The notes beneath the pieces were generated by a model that saw only the letters and a list, made by a program, of their open reading frames with translations, had not been told where the DNA came from and did no database searches. DNA of 64,000 bases from Saxibacter everestensis (GTDB lineage Bacteria > Actinomycetota > Actinomycetes > Actinomycetales > Brevibacteriaceae): assembly GCF_025787225.1 (NCBI RefSeq), contig NZ_CP090958.1:3892550-3956549 (forward strand), written 5' to 3'. The translations under genes and the position numbers were made by a program. Shown here piece by piece: positions 60,110 through 64,000 of this stretch. Within the stretch, counting starts at the first letter, position 1. Every line of letters begins with the position of its first letter.

Positions 60110-60147
60110 CGATAGTGCTGAGGTCGGCAGGTCGATGCTGCTTCCGG

Positions 60148-60675
60148 CTAGCAGGGACCGAGCTTGAGCGCTAGCTTGTCTACGCCGCCCTGAATCATCC
60201 GGCCATAGCCGTCGTCCGGTAAGTGGCTTAGCGACTCTTCGGCGAGCTGCAGGTGTTCGCGGGCTGCTTCGTCCTGGCGGAGTCTGTTATAGACATCGGC
60301 GAGGTTCAAGTGCAGCGACGGCAGGAATCCCCGGACCTGCAGCGCCTCGTCGAACTGCTGCGCACGGTCGTCGGTGAGGTCGCCGGCCGCCTGCAGGGCG
60401 CGCTGATCCCAATCCAGCTCCCTAGCGATGTCGTCCTGCAGGTCCGCCGCGTGGTGGGCAAGTACGCAGCGGTGCAGCGGATCGCCGGTCGACCCGATTT
60501 CGGCCCACAGCTCTTCACAGCGTTCCCGCGCTTCGGCTCGGTCTCTCGATTGACCAAGTTCGATTGCTTGCTGGATACGGAACATCATCTCGTCGTGTGT
60601 GGGCGCCATCTGATCCATCTGCTCCATCCCATCCATCTGCTTCCCTTGCTCCGTCGGAGGCGGGTTGTTGTTCAT
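60148..60675 (-). CDS. Small TPR-like protein with Met-rich start
   Basis: Up to 175 residues. A polar, Met-rich start (DGMEQMDQM) precedes an all-helical region with TPR-like spacing (AIELGQSRDRAEARERCEEL, HHAADLQDDIARELDWDQRAL, PSLHLNLADVYNRLRQDEAA). It probably binds another protein. I do not recognise the family. ATG 60636 has the better ribosome-binding site (AAGGGAAG), so the real start may be 13 codons later than given. Confidence 0.65.
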   Translation of the reverse strand: MNNNPPPTEQGKQMDGMEQMDQMAPTHDEMMFRIQQAIELGQSRDRAEARERCEELWAEIGSTGDPLHRCVLAHHAADLQDDIARELDWDQRALQAAGDLTDDRAQQFDEALQVRGFLPSLHLNLADVYNRLRQDEAAREHLQLAEESLSHLPDDGYGRMIQGGVDKLALKLGPC

Positions 60676-60758
60676 GATTACCGGCGCGAGGTCAGCCGAC
60701 GGCGGGCGTTGGGGCCGACCCGCTTGAGGCGCGGGGCGCCCACTCGGGGCGCGCGAGC

Positions 60759-61943
60759 TCAGCCGGTCGGCGGTGGCGATTTTGTCCGGGTCAGCACCTT
60801 GAGTACACCGCCGCTAATCGGACCGACAAACCTGGTCAGCATCGGCCCGAAAACGGCCATCAGCATTACGTAGGCCGCGGCCAGCGGGCCGATGCCAGCA
60901 AATCCGGCGCTCGCGGCAAGCCCGGCGATCACGATATTGAATTCCCCTCGGGGCACCATCATGGTTCCGGCACGTAGCTGGCCGGGACGGGCGATCCCAG
61001 CGCGACTGGCTGCCCAGCCGCCTACCCACACCTTCGTGATTGTCGTCACGAGAGCCAGGACGACTGCAATGCCGAGCACCGGCGGGATCTGAGTCGGATC
61101 GGTGTGCAGCCCGAAGAAAACGAAGAAGACGGCGGCGAAAAGGTCGCGCAACGGTGACAGTACTACCCTGGCGCTCTCGGCCACCTTGCCGGAAAGCGCG
61201 ATGCCGACCAGAAACGCGCCGACCGCCGACGACACCTGGAGTTGCTGTGCGATCCCCGCGACCAGCAGGGCCAGTCCGAAGACGCCAAGCAGCAGGAGCT
61301 CGCTATCCGAGGAAAAGAGCAGCTTGTTGATCAGCCGGCCGTACTTCAGCGCAACGATGAGCGCGATGGATATCGTGGCCACCGCAATCAGCACCGTGAC
61401 TGAGCCGCCGAAGAGGCCGACGCCGGCCAGCAGCGCGGTCAGGATCGGCAGATACAGCGCCATGGTGAGATCTTCCAGAACCAGGAGCGACAGCACGACG
61501 GGTGTCTCCCGGTTACCCAACCGGCCCAAGTCCGTGAGCAGTTTGGCCGCTATGCCGGATGATGTGGCATAGGTGACGCCGCCCATCGCTACAATCGCGG
61601 GCAACTCCCAGCCCAGCATGATGCCGACAGCGATTCCGGGTGCCGAGTTGACCACGAGGTCGACGACGCCAGAGGACGCGTGGGTACGCAGGTTGACCAT
61701 CAGCTCGTCGGCCGAGTACTCCAGGCCCAGCAATAGCAGCAGCAGGATGACGCCGATCTCGGCGCCAACGGAGATGAACTCCTCGCTGGTAGCCAGCGGC
61801 AGCAGGCCACCATGGCCGAAGAGTAGGCCGGCCAGGAGGTACAGCGGTATCGGCGAAAGTTGAACCCGGGCAGCGAATCGTCCGAGAATGCTCAGGCTGA
61901 GGATGACGGCGCCGAGCTCAAGGAGGAGGATTCCGGATTCCAT
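60759..61943 (-). CDS. Cation/proton antiporter, CPA2 family (KhtU-like)
   Basis: About 394 residues with 11 to 12 hydrophobic helices. LYLLAGLLFGHGGLLPLA, LLLLLLGLEYSADELMVNLR, GGVTYATSSGIAAKLLTDLG and VPRGEFNIVIAGLAASAGF are those of CPA2 antiporters. It lacks the C-terminal RCK domain of KefB; a separate RCK-C gene lies just upstream, as in KhtTU. It probably moves potassium out in exchange for protons. ATG 61943 is used. Confidence 0.87.
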   Translation of the reverse strand: MESGILLLELGAVILSLSILGRFAARVQLSPIPLYLLAGLLFGHGGLLPLATSEEFISVGAEIGVILLLLLLGLEYSADELMVNLRTHASSGVVDLVVNSAPGIAVGIMLGWELPAIVAMGGVTYATSSGIAAKLLTDLGRLGNRETPVVLSLLVLEDLTMALYLPILTALLAGVGLFGGSVTVLIAVATISIALIVALKYGRLINKLLFSSDSELLLLGVFGLALLVAGIAQQLQVSSAVGAFLVGIALSGKVAESARVVLSPLRDLFAAVFFVFFGLHTDPTQIPPVLGIAVVLALVTTITKVWVGGWAASRAGIARPGQLRAGTMMVPRGEFNIVIAGLAASAGFAGIGPLAAAYVMLMAVFGPMLTRFVGPISGGVLKVLTRTKSPPPTG

Positions 61944-61956
61944 GGCTTTGTCGCTG

Positions 61957-62454
61957 CTACTCTGCCAGGATTTCGCCGACGGCCGATAGGGCCTCATCCG
62001 TGCCGACGAGGATTAGGGTGTCGTTTCCGGTCAGACCGAAATCGGGGGTTGGCGAGGCAATGGCTTCGCCGTCCCGGAGTATCGCAACAATGGAGGCACC
62101 GGTCCTGGTGCGGACATGGGTGTCCCCAAGCGTTTTGCCGTCGTATCGCGAGCCAGACGACACCGGGAACTTCCGGGTGTGCAGGTTCGATACCTGATCG
62201 GAAAGTGTCGCGAGGCGCTCCATCACGCGGTGCGTGCCGAGGTATTCGGCGAGGGTGTCCGCCTCGTCCCCGGTCAGAGTGACGCTGTCCACGCAGGCAT
62301 CCGGATCTTCCTGATCGTAGATCACGAGCTCACGCTTGCCGCTGCGGTGTGAGACCACGCCGACACGTCGTCCCTTGCTGGTGACGAAATCGTGGCGCAG
62401 GCCGATGCCGGGCAGTGCTACCTCGGTGACTTCGATTGACTCATCGCTGGACAT
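61957..62454 (-). CDS. RCK-C regulatory subunit of antiporter (KhtT-like)
   Basis: About 165 residues. An N-terminal domain (EVALPGIGLRHDFVTSKGRR and GVVSHRSGKRELVIYD) and a C-terminal TrkA-C/RCK-C domain (TGASIVAILRDGEAIASPTP, GNDTLILVGTDEAL) match KhtT, which gates KhtU by nucleotide binding. ATG 62454 follows AGGAG. The antiporter gene starts 13 bp after its stop. Confidence 0.87.
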   Translation of the reverse strand: MSSDESIEVTEVALPGIGLRHDFVTSKGRRVGVVSHRSGKRELVIYDQEDPDACVDSVTLTGDEADTLAEYLGTHRVMERLATLSDQVSNLHTRKFPVSSGSRYDGKTLGDTHVRTRTGASIVAILRDGEAIASPTPDFGLTGNDTLILVGTDEALSAVGEILAE

Positions 62455-62645
62455 TACTCGCTCCTGTTGAGTGATGCTTACAACCTGGTTCTTCAGGCGA
62501 GAATCACATTGTTCCACCCATAACTGACACTACGCTCACGGCATCGGGCGAGTCGGACGCTGCGCCGGTCCGACGAGCTGGCTGCCGGCATCGCTTCTGT
62601 TGCCGAGTGCGGATGCGAGTTCGCCGGTGACCTAGGATCGGGGGC

Positions 62646-63467
62646 ATGCAAAGTGTGGAATTGATCGATCAGTGGCCGGTGGACAACGCAGCAACAGCGG
62701 TTGTTGCCAGGGACGGCCGGATCGTCGGCTCCCACGGGGATAGCGGGCACCGTTTCGCACTGGCTTCGGTGACGAAACTGCTCACCGCGTATGCCGCGCT
62801 GATCGCGATCGAGGAAGGAGTTTTCGAGCTTGACGACGCGGCCGGGCCGGATGGCTCGACAGTGCGGCACCTACTGGCGCATGCTTCGGGATTCGACTTC
62901 TCGGAGCCCAAGGTACGTGCGGAGCCGGGTACCCGCCGGATCTACTCCAATATCGGCTTCGAGCTGTTGGCCGAGACGATCGTCGACCGTTCAGGGATTC
63001 CATTTGCGGAATATCTGCATGACGGTCTGCTCATGCCGCTCGGGATGGGCTCGACCTCCCTCGACGGCACACCGGCAGCCGGAGCGACCTCGACGGTCGG
63101 CGACCTTGCGCGTTTCGCCGCCGAACTCCAGCAGCCGACGCTGATCGACCCCGGCACGCTTGCGGCGGCAACCACGGTTGTCTATCCCGGCCTCGAAGGA
63201 CTCCTGCCGGGGTTCGGTCGGCAGCGGCCAAATGACTGGGGCCTGGGTTTCGAGATCCGGGACGACAAGGACCCGCACTGGACGGGTCGGTCCAGCTCGC
63301 CAGGGACTTTCGGGCACTTCGGGCAATCGGGCACGTTCCTGTGGGTCGACCCGGATGCCGGAGCGGCCTGCGTTGCGCTGACCGATCGTGACTTCGGCCC
63401 CTGGGCAGCCGAGACCTGGCCCGAATTCACCGATGCGGTGCTCGCCGAACTGGCGGCCCAGCCCTAA
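62646..63467 (+). CDS. Serine hydrolase of the beta-lactamase family
   Basis: A 273-residue protein of class C/penicillin-binding fold. The catalytic Ser-x-x-Lys is in ALASVTKLLTAYA, the Tyr-x-Asn in RIYSNIGFEL, and the third motif is HFGQSGTFLW. There is no signal peptide, so it acts in the cytoplasm, perhaps as an esterase or D-peptidase. Its stop lies in the first copy of a 34-bp direct repeat. Confidence 0.85.
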   Translation: MQSVELIDQWPVDNAATAVVARDGRIVGSHGDSGHRFALASVTKLLTAYAALIAIEEGVFELDDAAGPDGSTVRHLLAHASGFDFSEPKVRAEPGTRRIYSNIGFELLAETIVDRSGIPFAEYLHDGLLMPLGMGSTSLDGTPAAGATSTVGDLARFAAELQQPTLIDPGTLAAATTVVYPGLEGLLPGFGRQRPNDWGLGFEIRDDKDPHWTGRSSSPGTFGHFGQSGTFLWVDPDAGAACVALTDRDFGPWAAETWPEFTDAVLAELAAQP

Positions 63468-63564
63468 GCCGCCGGGGAGGCGACAGCCGTGCGTAGAGTC
63501 CTGCGTCGGCCCAGCCGTGCGTCGCCCGTCCGGCCCAGCCCTAAGCCGCCGGGGAGGCGACAGC
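63454..63564. repeat. 34-bp perfect direct repeat spanning the beta-lactamase-like gene end
   Basis: Identical 34-bp copies lie at 63454-63487 and 63531-63564, 77 bp apart, both starting CGGCCCAGCCCTAAGCC. The first has the TAA stop of the hydrolase gene. A partial copy (CGGCCCAGCC) lies between at 63507. Confidence 0.92.
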
Positions 63565-63581
63565 ATCGATAGCGCCGCTGG

Positions 63582-63884
63582 TTAGATCTCGAAGTCGATC
63601 GAGGCCCGATCGGAGACCACTGACCTGACGAAGGCCGCGGCCGCCTGGTGTTCCGGGTGCCCCTGGTAGGCATCGAGCGCTGCCAGGTCGTCGTACTCAC
63701 CAATCAGAACGACGTCCCAGTTGACGTCGTGGTAGGCGGAGTTTTCCGAGACCTGCAGGGATCGGGTGCCCGGGATAACGTCCACCAGCGGCTCAAGTCG
63801 CGCGGCAATCTCGGTGGCGTGCTCGCGCTTCGCCGCCCCATCTGTGGCAGCAAGTTTCCAGGTTACGATGTGGCGGATCGCCAT
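63582..63884 (-). CDS. Dabb-family (stress-responsive A/B barrel) protein
   Basis: A 100-residue ferredoxin-like barrel. IRHIVTWKLAATDGAAKREH, IPGTRSLQVSEN, DVVLIGEYDDLAALDAYQGH and PEHQAAAAFVR are Dabb marks, the last with the conserved His-Pro. ATG 63884 follows AAGGAG. Function unknown; some relatives catalyse small-molecule cyclisations. It is convergent with the hydrolase gene. The final 116 bp of the window hold no gene I can support. Confidence 0.87.
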   Translation of the reverse strand: MAIRHIVTWKLAATDGAAKREHATEIAARLEPLVDVIPGTRSLQVSENSAYHDVNWDVVLIGEYDDLAALDAYQGHPEHQAAAAFVRSVVSDRASIDFEI

Positions 63885-64000
63885 CGGGGCTCCTTTGGTT
63901 TGGGTCAGGCTTGGCTTGGCGCGGGTCACTCGTCCGCGTCCGGAACCTGACTTTACGCAAATCATGACCTCGGTCGCCGGTGAGGGCTGTTACTCGGCGT

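Noticed and set aside
63964-64000. ATG and open frame at the right edge
   Set aside because: Only 12 codons are visible and no ribosome-binding site; cannot be supported.

Overview
The window reads as the chromosome of a high-GC actinobacterium. DtxR-era guesses aside, the best clues are GC-rich codon third positions, GTG/TTG starts, a YcnI/CopC pair, a DUF4235 protein, PucR and IclR regulators, a fused DhaK-DhaL kinase and a dual-ATPase thiamin-type ECF transporter. A Micrococcales-like soil or rhizosphere organism fits best, but the genus is not decided here. I recognised no rRNA, tRNA, phage, IS element or CRISPR array. The content is mostly catabolic and transport operons with their regulators.

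Left part (1-14.3 kb): a polyamine-type catabolic region. It holds the tail of an amidase, an XRE-cupin regulator, a complete spermidine/putrescine-type ABC importer, an FAD amine oxidase, an M20 amidohydrolase, a class III aminotransferase, a CoA-acylating methylmalonate/malonate-semialdehyde dehydrogenase, a PucR regulator and a succinate-semialdehyde dehydrogenase. Together these would import a diamine or polyamine and send the carbon to succinate (via GABA) and acetyl-CoA (via beta-alanine). Next come a MerR-controlled ABC-2 exporter (14.4-17.0 kb), a large membrane Fe-S oxidoreductase and a Bcr/CflA-type MFS exporter.

Middle part (21.4-39.7 kb): a six-gene operon that looks like tetrulose (erythrulose/erythritol-type) catabolism: Dak-family kinase, RpiB-like isomerase, 3-hydroxyacyl-CoA-dehydrogenase-like protein, SDR, TIM-like isomerase and GntR regulator. 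It is followed by an osmoprotectant ABC importer, a TetR/nitrilase/APC permease module, a secreted von Willebrand A protein and a TPP-riboswitch-controlled ECF transporter (YkoE-YkoD-YkoC type).

Right part (39.7-64 kb): a copper-related YcnI/CopC/His-rich membrane protein group, PabC, two EamA transporters, a PAP2 phosphatase, an MbfA-like ferritin-VIT protein, a cold-shock gene with an apparent AUC start, a protealysin/emfourin pair, peptidase E, an IclR-DUF1177-NCS1-M20 operon of unknown substrate, a TetR-ABC exporter pair with a perfect operator, a TetR-EamA pair with twin operators, and a KhtTU-like cation/proton antiporter pair.

The most unusual general signal is a set of short tandem or near-tandem duplications anchored on gene stop codons (844-928, 43771-43866, 54822-54974, 63454-63564), which do not look like coding extension or CRISPR.
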